Shown piece after piece: positions 8,535-15,700 of a DNA stretch of 23,033 nt (the first letter of the stretch is position 1; every line of letters starts with the position of its first letter). Under the pieces are notes generated by a model that was not told the DNA's origin, did no database searches, and worked only from the letters and a program-made list of their open reading frames with translations. Source of the DNA: Pseudomonadota bacterium (GTDB lineage Bacteria; Myxococcota; Myxococcia; Myxococcales; Anaeromyxobacteraceae); assembly GCA_023428085.1 (NCBI GenBank), contig JAEYZK010000472.1, positions 1 through 23,033 of the forward strand, read 5' to 3'. The position numbers were made by a program, and so were the translations under genes.

Positions 8535-9899
8535 ATGGAGAGGACGTACACCTTCGAAGATCTGATGGCGGCGCTCCGGCGCCGGCGGGCGCTCGCGCTC
8601 GCGGTGCTCATCGGGGTCCTGGGGGCCGGGCTCGCGCTGGCGGCGCTCCTCCCGGCCGAGTACACGGCGACCTCCACCATCCAGCTCGAGCCGCGGCGGG
8701 TCACCGCCGAGTTCCTCCCCGCGCAGGGGATCATCCCGCTCGAGGACCGGATGCGGACGCTGAAGCACGGCATCCTGGCCCGGCCCGTCCTCGAGCAGGT
8801 CGTCCGCGAGACGGGCTTCGACCCGAAGGCGAAGAGCGTGGACGAGGCGATCGAGAAGCTCCGCCGGAGCACGGAGGTGCGGCTCGAGGGCGAGGTGCCC
8901 GGCGGGCCGCCCGCGCTCCTCTTCGTCGTGGCGGTGCGCGGGAAGGACCCGGAGAAGGTCCGGGCCGCGGCCGACCGGCTCCCCAAGGTCTACGAGGAGC
9001 GGACGCGGAGGCTGCTCGCGGCGCAGGCCGAGTCGCTCCGCAAGACGCTCGACGGCGAGGTGGCGGGCATGTCGAAGCGGCTCGCCGAGGGCGAGCGCGC
9101 GATCCTCGAGTTCAAGAAGGCGCACGCGGGCGAGCTGCCCGAGGAGTCGGAGGCGAACGCGCGGGCCACGGGCCGCGCGCAGGCGCTGCTCGAGATGCGC
9201 ATCGGCGCGCTCCTGGAGGCGCAGCGCCGCCGGGCGGCGCTCCTCGGCGCGGTGCCGGAGGGGGGAACCGGCGCGGGCATGGCGGAGGGCGCGGTGGACG
9301 CGGCCCAGCGGCGCGTCCAGGCGGCCGAGGCGGCCTACGGGACGGATCACCCCGACGTACGGCGCGCGCGGCGCGAGCTGGAGGAGGCGATCGCCCGGCG
9401 CGACCAGGAGCTGGATCTGTTCCGCCAGCAGCGCATCGACGAGGGGCTGAAGCGCGTGGACGCCGAGATCCGCGACCACGAGGGCGCGCTCGCGGGCCTG
9501 CGCAGGGAGATCGAGCGGTACGCGCTGCGCGCGGACGCCGCCCCGCGCGTGGGCGCGGAGCTGATGGCGCTCACCCGCGACTACGAGACGCTCCGGGCGA
9601 AGTACGTCAGCACGGTGTCGCGCCAGGCCGACGCCGCCGCGGCGGAGCGGCTGCTCGAGGCGGACGGGCCGGGCCTGTTCCGCGTGGTCGAGGCGGCGGC
9701 GGTGCCGGTGCGCCCGTCGGCGCCCGATCGCGGGCGGCTCGCGCTCCTCGCCGCGATCGCGGCGCTCGCGGCGTCGCTCGGGGCGGTGGCGCTCCGGGAG
9801 TGGCTGGACGGCTCGCTGCGCGGGCCGGAGGACGCGAGCGGCCACGGGGTGCCCGTGCTTGCCGCCATTCCGCGCATCGGGCGGGGCTCCGCCTCGTAG
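8535..9899 (+). CDS. Wzc/GumC-like polysaccharide co-polymerase without kinase domain
   Basis: The protein has 454 residues. ATG 8535 follows a G-run. A Wzz-type N-terminus has the first transmembrane helix at about 20-40, followed by the typical AEYTATSTIQLEPRRV strand. The middle (about 100-375) is charged and coiled-coil-like, standing in the periplasm. A second helix at about 400-420 follows the Pro-containing segment AVPVRPSAPDRG that usually precedes it in this family. The cytoplasmic tail is only about 35 residues, so the tyrosine-kinase domain is absent and is supplied by the next gene. Such proteins form a periplasmic ring that sets chain length and links Wzy polymerisation to the Wza exporter. 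The 54 bases between the barrel gene and this one hold no evident element. Confidence 0.92.
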   Translation: MERTYTFEDLMAALRRRRALALAVLIGVLGAGLALAALLPAEYTATSTIQLEPRRVTAEFLPAQGIIPLEDRMRTLKHGILARPVLEQVVRETGFDPKAKSVDEAIEKLRRSTEVRLEGEVPGGPPALLFVVAVRGKDPEKVRAAADRLPKVYEERTRRLLAAQAESLRKTLDGEVAGMSKRLAEGERAILEFKKAHAGELPEESEANARATGRAQALLEMRIGALLEAQRRRAALLGAVPEGGTGAGMAEGAVDAAQRRVQAAEAAYGTDHPDVRRARRELEEAIARRDQELDLFRQQRIDEGLKRVDAEIRDHEGALAGLRREIERYALRADAAPRVGAELMALTRDYETLRAKYVSTVSRQADAAAAERLLEADGPGLFRVVEAAAVPVRPSAPDRGRLALLAAIAALAASLGAVALREWLDGSLRGPEDASGHGVPVLAAIPRIGRGSAS

Positions 9900-9916
9900 C
9901 GCACGTGAGGAGAGAC

Positions 9917-10648
9917 ATGACGCCCGCCGAGTCCGTGATCCCTTCGTTCCCCGCCACGTCCGGCAGCCGGCTCGTGGCCCTCGCCGACCCGCGGTCGCAG
10001 GCCGCCGAGCAGTACCGGGTCCTCTACCACCGGCTCCTCCGGCTCGCCGCCCGGCGGCCGGCGCGCATCGTGGCGATCACCTCGGCCGGACGCGGGGAGG
10101 GGCGGACGACCACCGCCGCCAACCTGGCGCTCACCGCCACGGGAGAGGGGCGCTCGGTGCTCCTCGTCGAGGCGGACCTCCGGCGTCCGTCGATCGCGGG
10201 CCTCTTCGGGCTCGCGCCGCGCGCGGGGCTCGGCGAGGTCCTCGACGGCGGCGCGGAGGCCTCCCAGGCGATCGCCCGGGTGGGGAACCTCTCGGTCCTC
10301 TGCGCGGGCAAGGTGCGCGATCCTGCCGTCGCGCTCCGGAGCGCGCGGATCCCGGCGCTCGTCGAGGGCTGGCGCGCCGCCTACGACCACGTCTACCTCG
10401 ACGCGCCGCCGGCCCTGGCGTTCGCGGACGGGGACCGGCTCGCGGCCGAGGCCGACCTGGCCTTGCTCGTGGTGCGCGTGGGGGTCACGCGCCGGCAGGT
10501 CGTGTCGCTCGCGCTCGAGGCGCTCGGGGACCGCGCGGCGGGGCTCGTGCTCAACGACCTCGACCCGGCTGCGCTCCCGCGCGGGCGCTGGCTCCAGGCC
10601 GACCTCGGCCCCGAGGAGCCGGCGCCGCGGCGCGCGCGGGGTGGATAG
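9917..10648 (+). CDS. CpsD/Wze-family cytoplasmic tyrosine kinase-like ATPase with altered P-loop
   Basis: The protein has 243 residues, the normal size for stand-alone BY-kinases. ATG 9917 has a GAGGAGAG ribosome site. Family blocks are present: AEQYRVLYHRL (30-40), the Walker A region SAGRGEGRTTTAAN (56-69), Walker A' VLLVEADLRRP (81-91), and Walker B YDHVYLDAPP with D162. Two expected residues differ: the Walker A Lys of GEGK[ST] is Arg (R63), and the first Asp of Walker A' is Glu (E85). The C-terminus has no tyrosine cluster; the last Tyr is Y160. The protein should still pair with the co-polymerase encoded 17 bases upstream and may act as a nucleotide-dependent switch, with weak or no tyrosine autophosphorylation. 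That functional reading is inference. Confidence 0.88.
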   Translation: MTPAESVIPSFPATSGSRLVALADPRSQAAEQYRVLYHRLLRLAARRPARIVAITSAGRGEGRTTTAANLALTATGEGRSVLLVEADLRRPSIAGLFGLAPRAGLGEVLDGGAEASQAIARVGNLSVLCAGKVRDPAVALRSARIPALVEGWRAAYDHVYLDAPPALAFADGDRLAAEADLALLVVRVGVTRRQVVSLALEALGDRAAGLVLNDLDPAALPRGRWLQADLGPEEPAPRRARGG

Positions 10649-10688
10649 CTTCACCCAGGGAAGAGGGGGGGAGCGTTGGGGTGGGGGA

Positions 10689-10854
10689 CCCGCGCGTCAG
10701 CGCGGGGGAGGGGGCGTGAGCCCCCTCGATGCTGGGTGCCGCGCAAGGCCCCCATCCGACACGTTCGCGATCTGGGGCCGCAGCGCGGCGGGACCCAGCG
10801 CAGCAGGGGTGGGGCCCCATCGGCTCGGCCGATGGGGCGGGGGCGCAGCCCCCG
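10689..10854 (+). promoter_or_regulatory. Hairpin-rich leader between kinase and initiating transferase genes
   Basis: This is the only large gap (10649-10867) inside the operon, and it is packed with stems. Hairpin A (10689-10706) has a 7-bp stem and a GTCA loop. Hairpin B (10708-10727) has an 8-bp stem GAGGGGGC and a GTGA (GNRA-type) loop. Stem C joins 10731-10744 to 10783-10799 through 14 pairs with a GGG bulge and encloses a 6-bp inner stem (10747-10752 with 10774-10779). Hairpin D (10814-10838) has 11 bp with a TCG loop. Hairpin E (10838-10854) has 7 bp with a GCA loop. It may be a cis-acting RNA (attenuator or antiterminator), RNA-processing sites or GC-rich dispersed repeats. No protein-coding signal is seen. 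Structure is direct from the sequence; function is inference. Confidence 0.6.
10814..10838 (+). terminator. Strong 11-bp hairpin, possible attenuator
   Basis: GCCCCATCGGC (10814-10824) and its exact complement (10828-10838) enclose a TCG loop, the most stable single stem in the gap before the initiating transferase. A second 7-bp hairpin abuts it (10838-10854), and the TTG start is 13 bases further on. There is no T-run, so it is not a classical intrinsic terminator. It could pause or partly stop transcription, or stabilise the 3' end of an upstream mRNA. Confidence 0.3.
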
Positions 10855-10867
10855 TGGGAACTGACAC

Positions 10868-12253
10868 TTGGTCCGGGTCTTCAATCATTGGTTCTCGCCG
10901 CGCAAGGCGGCGTACTTCTTCGCCGAGGAGACGGTGCTCGTGCTGGCCCTCCTCGCCGGGGCGGCGCTCGGCCCCGTCGCGGCCAAGGCGACCGGCGCGG
11001 CGCCGCCGTTCGGGGCGGGCCTGCTCCGCGCGGTGGTCGCGTCCCTCATCTTCGCGGGCGCGCTCTACCTCGGCGATCTCTACGACCTGCACGCGGCCGT
11101 GCGCGACCGCACCGACGGCCGGCGCCTGCTCCGCTCGCTCGGGGTCGCCGCGGTGGCGCTCGCGGTCGCCGACGTCGCGCTGGAGCTCCTGGTCCTCCCG
11201 GGGTGGATGCTGCAGGGGTCGCTCGTCCTCTCGGCGGCGGGCGGGACGATGGGGGTCGTGCTCGCGCGCGCGCTCCTGCCGGCGGTGGTCGGCGCGCCGA
11301 ACCGCGTGCTGGTGCTCGGGACGGGCGCGCGCGCGTGGGACGTCGCCCGGGCCGTGGAGCGCGAGGCGGACGGCCTCTGGGAGGTGGTCGGCTTCGCGCC
11401 GTGCGGCGACGCGCCGCCGAGCGTGGATCCGGCGCTCGTGCGGCGCGGGCCGCTCCGGGAGCTCGCGCGGGGGCTGCGCGCCCAGGTCGTCGTCGTCGCG
11501 CTGGAGGATCGGCGCGGCCTGCCGGTGGACGAGCTGCTCGCGCTGCGCACGAGCGGCCTCCGCGTGGTGGACGACGTCGGCTTCGCGGAGGCGACGCTCC
11601 AGCGCATCCCGCTCTCGCTCGTGCGCCCGAGCGCGCTCATCTTCGACGAGGGGTTCCGGACGGGCCTCGCGACGCGCGCGGGCAAGCGGCTCCTCGACGT
11701 GGCGGTCTCCCTCACCATGCTCGTCGCGCTCGCGCCGGTGATGCTCCTCGTGGCCGGGCTCATCTGGGCGACCGACGGCCGGCCGGTCCTGTACACGCAG
11801 GAGCGCGTGGGGCGGCGCGGGAAGCCGTACCGGCTCTTCAAGTTCCGGACGATGCGGCGCGACGCGGAGCGGATGGGGGCGGTCTGGGCGACCGACGGCG
11901 ATCCGCGGGTCCTCCCCGTGGGCCGCTTCCTCCGGCGCTCGCGGCTCGACGAGCTGCCGCAGCTCTGGAACGTGCTCCGTGGCGAGATGAGCCTCGTGGG
12001 CCCGCGGCCGGAGCGCGCGATCTTCCTCGCGCAGCTCGAGGCGCGCTGGCCGCTCTTCGCGCTGCGCGAGCTCGTGAAGCCGGGCCTCACCGGGTGGGCC
12101 CAGCTCAAGCACGGGTACGGCTCGACGATGGAGGAGAACGCCCGGAAGCTCGAGTACGACCTCTACTACATCAAGAACACCTCCCTCTTCCTCGACCTCG
12201 TGTGCCTGCTCGCCACGGCCAAGGTCGTGCTGCTGGGCCGGGGGGCGCGGTGA
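10868..12253 (+). CDS. Polyprenyl-phosphate hexose-1-phosphate transferase (WbaP/EpsZ-type initiating enzyme)
   Basis: The protein has 461 residues. The start is TTG 10868, chosen because MVRVFNHWFSPRK matches the usual N-terminus of this family and no other in-frame start fits. There are four N-terminal membrane helices (about 21-140), a Rossmann-like middle domain (RVLVLGTGARAWDVARAV, from about 146), a re-entrant or membrane helix (about 274-300) and the catalytic bacterial sugar-transferase domain. That domain contains QERVGRRGKPYRLFKFRTM, the Asp-Glu pair D361/E362 in RLDELPQLWNVL, SLVGPRPER and KPGLTGWAQ. It moves a hexose-1-phosphate from UDP-sugar to undecaprenyl phosphate at the inner membrane, starting repeat-unit assembly. 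The sugar cannot be read from sequence. Ribosome binding looks weak, so expression may depend on the structured leader. It overlaps the next gene by GTGA. Confidence 0.95.
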   Translation: MVRVFNHWFSPRKAAYFFAEETVLVLALLAGAALGPVAAKATGAAPPFGAGLLRAVVASLIFAGALYLGDLYDLHAAVRDRTDGRRLLRSLGVAAVALAVADVALELLVLPGWMLQGSLVLSAAGGTMGVVLARALLPAVVGAPNRVLVLGTGARAWDVARAVEREADGLWEVVGFAPCGDAPPSVDPALVRRGPLRELARGLRAQVVVVALEDRRGLPVDELLALRTSGLRVVDDVGFAEATLQRIPLSLVRPSALIFDEGFRTGLATRAGKRLLDVAVSLTMLVALAPVMLLVAGLIWATDGRPVLYTQERVGRRGKPYRLFKFRTMRRDAERMGAVWATDGDPRVLPVGRFLRRSRLDELPQLWNVLRGEMSLVGPRPERAIFLAQLEARWPLFALRELVKPGLTGWAQLKHGYGSTMEENARKLEYDLYYIKNTSLFLDLVCLLATAKVVLLGRGAR

Positions 12254-13365
12254 GGCCGGCGGGGCGCCTCGTCGCCACGGCGCCGTACCGGGTCGAGACC
12301 TGGGTCGGGCGCACGGCGTTCGGCGGGCTGCGGGCGGAGTGGGACGCGCTCCTCGCCCGCGGGCCGGTGGACCTGCCGTTCCTGCGCCACGCGTTCCTCG
12401 AGGCCTGGCTCGACGCCTTCGCGCCGCCGGGCGCGAAGCTGCTGGTGCTCGTCGCCCGCGACGCGTCCGGCGCCGCGGCCGGCTTCGCCCCGCTCCTCGC
12501 CGAGCGGCGGGGCGCGGTCGTCTGGCTGCGCGCGCCGGCGAACGACCACTCCTGCCGGGTCGAGTGGGTCCTCGGGCCCGACGCCTCGGGGGCCGTCGCC
12601 TCGCTCTGGACGCACCTGCGCGACGAGCTCCGCTGGGACGCGCTGGTCCTCCGGGACCTCCCGCGCGACGGCCCGACCTCGTCGCTGCTCGAGCCGCTCG
12701 CCCGGGCGGACGGGCACCTCACCGGGCGCTGGGAGTCGCAGCGGAGCCCGTACCTGCCGCTCGACCCGCCCGTGGAGGAGCGGCTCTCCTCCAAGTTCAA
12801 GGCGAACCTGCGCAGGCGGCGGCGCCGGCTCGAGGAGCTCGGGCCCGTCGCGCTCCGCCGCGAGGACGGGCGCGGCGACCTCGCGGGGGCGCTGCAGGAG
12901 TTCTTCGCGCTCGAGGCGGCGGGGTGGAAGGGGCGGAGCGGGACCGCCCTCGCGAACGACCCGCGGCTCGTGGGCTTCTACCGCGCGTGGGCCGCGGAGG
13001 CCTCCGCGCGCGGGGCGCTCGCGATCGACGCCCTGACGCTGGGAGGCCGCGCGGTCGCGATGCACCTCGGGCTCGTGCACCGGGGCGCGTACTACCTGCC
13101 CAAGACGGCGTACGACGAGGGGCTGGGCGCGGTCTCGCCCGGGCAGCTCCTCCACCGCGAGGTGGTGGCCGGGTGCCGCGCCGCCGGCCTCCGCGAGCTG
13201 GACTTCCTCGGGCCCGACATGGAGTGGAAGCGGGACTGGGCGCCCGCCCACCGCCCCCACGACTGGCTCTACGTGTACCGCCCGTCGCTCGCCGGCCGGG
13301 CGCTCCACGCGGTCAAGCACCGGCTCAAGCCGGCGGCGAAGGAGGTGCTCCGGTGGCGTCGGTGA
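12250..13365 (+). CDS. FemAB/CelD-like GNAT acyltransferase (first copy)
   Basis: The protein has 371 residues from a GTG that overlaps the previous stop (GTGA at 12250-12253). It has the two-lobe layout of the Acetyltransf_6 (BioF2/CelD) family. The first lobe has WDALLARGPVDLPFLRHAFLEAW-type sequence near the start. The second has KFKANLRRRRRRLEELG at its entry, FFALEAAGWKGRSG, and then LGGRAVAMHLGLVHRGAYYL and the C-terminal LDFLGPDMEWKRDWAP. There are no signal peptide or membrane helices, so it acts in the cytoplasm. Members linked to polysaccharide loci are thought to acylate amino groups of sugars or carry aminoacyl groups. The neighbouring aminotransferase, whose gene overlaps by 13 bases, could provide the amino-sugar acceptor. 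Substrate is inferred only. Confidence 0.87.
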   Translation: MRPAGRLVATAPYRVETWVGRTAFGGLRAEWDALLARGPVDLPFLRHAFLEAWLDAFAPPGAKLLVLVARDASGAAAGFAPLLAERRGAVVWLRAPANDHSCRVEWVLGPDASGAVASLWTHLRDELRWDALVLRDLPRDGPTSSLLEPLARADGHLTGRWESQRSPYLPLDPPVEERLSSKFKANLRRRRRRLEELGPVALRREDGRGDLAGALQEFFALEAAGWKGRSGTALANDPRLVGFYRAWAAEASARGALAIDALTLGGRAVAMHLGLVHRGAYYLPKTAYDEGLGAVSPGQLLHREVVAGCRAAGLRELDFLGPDMEWKRDWAPAHRPHDWLYVYRPSLAGRALHAVKHRLKPAAKEVLRWRR

Positions 13366-14537
13366 TCGAGGCCGTCCCAGCCGCGCCGGCGGCGCGCCCG
13401 CAGGAGGTGCGCCACATCCCGGCGCTGCCCACGCTCTGGCCGTCGCTCCTCTCTCCGCTCCAGCCGGAGCGCGCGCCGGCCTTCCCGTTCACGGCCCGGC
13501 GCGTCGTCCCGTTCTACTTCGCCCGCAACGCCGTCTTCCACGCGGTACGGCTCCTGGGGCTCGCCGGGCGCGAGGTGCTCGTGCCCGCCTACCACCACGG
13601 CGTCGAGGTCGCCGCGCTCGTCGCGGCCGGCGCGGTGCCGCGGTTCGTGCGCGTGGACGCCCGCATGCGCCTCGACCTCGATCACCTCGCCGACGCCGCC
13701 GGCCCGCGGACGGGCGCGATCTACGTGATCCACTACGCGGGCATGCCGCAGCCCATGGACGAGCTCCGCGCGGTGGCGCGGCGGATCGGCGTCCCGGTCG
13801 TCGAGGACTGCGCCCTGGCGCTCTGGTCCGCCGAGGGCCGGCGGCCGCTGGGCTCGACCGGCGAGGTCGCCGTGTTCTGCTTCTACAAGACGGTGCCGGT
13901 GCCGAACGGGGGGGCGCTCGTCGTGAACGATCCCGGCGTGCGCGGCGTGCTCCCGCGCGCCGTGGCGCCGCCGCTGCCGTCCACGCTCTCGCACGCGGTC
14001 GGGAGCCTGCTCTCGAACGTCGCCTACCGGGCCGGGGAGCCGGGGCGCCAAGTCCGGGCCGCGGCGCGCCGTGGGGCGCAGCTCGTCCGCGACGCCTCCG
14101 GCCTGCGGCCGGTGTCCACCGGCACGAGCCGCTTCGATCCGGAGGCCGTCCACCTGGGCATGAGCGCGCTCTCGCGCCGGATCCTCCGCCGCGTGGACCC
14201 GGAGGCGGTGGTCGCGGCGCGGCGGCGCAACTACTTCCTCCTGCTCGGCAGCCTGCGCGGCGTCGCGGAGCCCGTCTTCCCGGAGCTGCCCGCCGGGGCC
14301 TGTCCGCTCTTCTACCCGCTCGTCTGCGACGACAAGTCCGCGGTCCAGGCGCGCCTCGCGGCGGCGGGCATCGAGACGGTGGACTTCTGGCGGACCGGGC
14401 ACCCGCTCTGCGCGGCGGCCGACTTCCCGGACGTCGCGCGGCTCCGCGCCCGGGTGCTGGAGCTCCCCATCCACCAGGACCTCGGCCCGGGCGAGATGGC
14501 CCACGTGGCCCTCGCGGTCCAGGAGGCGCTGCGGTGA
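13353..14537 (+). CDS. DegT/DnrJ/EryC1-family PLP sugar aminotransferase (divergent lysine loop)
   Basis: The protein has 394 residues. GTG 13353 lies inside the previous gene and has GGAGG at 13341-13345. Fold-type I features of the family appear: FARNAVFHAVRLLGLAGREVLVPAYHHG-type N-terminal block, GAIYVIHYAGMPQPMDEL, the cofactor Asp in VVEDCALAL (D152), and the PLP lysine K179 in CFYKTVPVPNGG. Most DegT enzymes have four residues between the preceding aromatic and Lys plus a TGEGG turn; here the loop is shorter and reads VPVPNGG, marking a side branch. The family makes amino sugars from NDP-keto sugars. It lies between two FemAB-like acyltransferase genes, which fits making and then N-acylating an amino sugar. 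Product and nucleotide sugar are unknown. Confidence 0.85.
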   Translation: MASVIEAVPAAPAARPQEVRHIPALPTLWPSLLSPLQPERAPAFPFTARRVVPFYFARNAVFHAVRLLGLAGREVLVPAYHHGVEVAALVAAGAVPRFVRVDARMRLDLDHLADAAGPRTGAIYVIHYAGMPQPMDELRAVARRIGVPVVEDCALALWSAEGRRPLGSTGEVAVFCFYKTVPVPNGGALVVNDPGVRGVLPRAVAPPLPSTLSHAVGSLLSNVAYRAGEPGRQVRAAARRGAQLVRDASGLRPVSTGTSRFDPEAVHLGMSALSRRILRRVDPEAVVAARRRNYFLLLGSLRGVAEPVFPELPAGACPLFYPLVCDDKSAVQARLAAAGIETVDFWRTGHPLCAAADFPDVARLRARVLELPIHQDLGPGEMAHVALAVQEALR

Positions 14538-15700
14538 CGGACGTGCGCGGCCTGACGATCTCGACGACGGACGACCCCGCGCGGCTCGACGCCGCCGGCC
14601 CGGAGTGGCGCGCGCTCTTCGACGCCGCCGGGGCGCCGAGCCCGTTCCTCTCCTGGGAGTGGCTGCACGCGTGGTGGACGGCGTTCGGCGCGGGCCGCTC
14701 GCTGCGCCTGCTCGAGGCGCGGGACGGCGACGGGCGGCTCTGCGGGCTCCTCGCGCTGGCGCGGCGCGGGGGGGCGCGGCCCGGGCGGCGGTGGCAGCTC
14801 CTCGGCAACGGGCTCGGGGGCGCCGACTACCTCGACGCGCTCGTGGCCGGGCCGCGGGCCTCCGAGGCGCGGGCGGCGCTGTTCGGCGCGGCCCTCGACG
14901 CGGGCGGGTGGGATCTGCTCGACCTCGAGGACCTGCCCTGCGGATCCCCGTCCGTGAAGCTCCTCGCGGGGCTCGCCGCGCTGCGCGGGCAGCGGATCGA
15001 GGTGGCCCGCCGGTTCGCCTGCCCGGGGTTCGCGATCCGCGGCACGTTCGCGGAGCACCTCGCGCGGGTGCGCCGGCGGGAGACGTACGGCCGGCGGGTC
15101 CGCTGGCTCGCCCGCCAGCCCGGCTTCCGGATCGAGGTGGCGGCGCCCGGCGAGGCGGAGGCGGCGATGCGCGACCTCCTGCGGCTCCACCGCCTGCGGT
15201 GGGAGGCGGAGGGCGGCTCCTACGGGATCCCGCCGGGGCGGGCAGAGGAGCTCCACGTCGCGCTCGCGCCCCGGCTCGCGGAGCGGGGGTGGCTGCGGCT
15301 CTACCGGCTCTTCGTCGGCGACGGCGCGATCGCGGCGGTCTACGGGATCGAGCTGGGCGGGCGGTTCCATTACTACCAGTCCGGGTACGATCCGGCGTGG
15401 GCGGCGCGGAGCCCGGGGATGGTGCTCGTGGGCAGGACGGTGGAGGACGCGTACGCGCGGGGCCTCACCGACTACGACTTCCTCCGCGGCGAGGAGGCGT
15501 ACAAGCTCGACTGGACCGCGGATCGGCGGGAGACCTGCGCGGTGCGCGTCCGCGCGCCGTCGCTGCGGGCGCACACGGATCGCGCGGCGGTGGCCGCGTT
15601 CGACGCGGCGCGGACGGTGGCCCGGCGCGTCGCGCCGGCCGGCGTCTGGGCTGCGCTGCGGCAGGCGCGGCGGCGCGCGGAGGCCGGGTCCCATGCCTGA
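14534..15700 (+). CDS. FemAB/CelD-like GNAT acyltransferase (second copy)
   Basis: The protein has 388 residues from GTG 14534 overlapping the aminotransferase stop (GTGA), with AGGAGG at 14521-14526. It shares the architecture of the first copy: WRALFDAAGAPSPFLSWEWLHAWW near the N-terminus, LLGNGLGGADYLDALVAG in lobe one, a basic RRRETYGRRVRWLARQ segment entering lobe two, LHRLRWEAEGG, then GAIAAVYGIELGGRFHYYQSGYDP and YDFLRGEEAYKLDWTA. The DFLRGEEAYK form is typical of CelD/BcsL-type acyltransferases of exopolysaccharide loci. The sequences differ enough from the first copy that recent duplication is unlikely. A different acceptor or acyl group is probable, and it is presumably cytoplasmic. 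Confidence 0.87.
   Translation: MTDVRGLTISTTDDPARLDAAGPEWRALFDAAGAPSPFLSWEWLHAWWTAFGAGRSLRLLEARDGDGRLCGLLALARRGGARPGRRWQLLGNGLGGADYLDALVAGPRASEARAALFGAALDAGGWDLLDLEDLPCGSPSVKLLAGLAALRGQRIEVARRFACPGFAIRGTFAEHLARVRRRETYGRRVRWLARQPGFRIEVAAPGEAEAAMRDLLRLHRLRWEAEGGSYGIPPGRAEELHVALAPRLAERGWLRLYRLFVGDGAIAAVYGIELGGRFHYYQSGYDPAWAARSPGMVLVGRTVEDAYARGLTDYDFLRGEEAYKLDWTADRRETCAVRVRAPSLRAHTDRAAVAAFDAARTVARRVAPAGVWAALRQARRRAEAGSHA

Noticed and set aside
10641..10867. Short coding frames in the gap between kinase and initiating transferase
   Set aside because: All are Gly/Pro/Arg-rich, span the hairpins, and lack ribosome sites; the region is better explained by stem structures.
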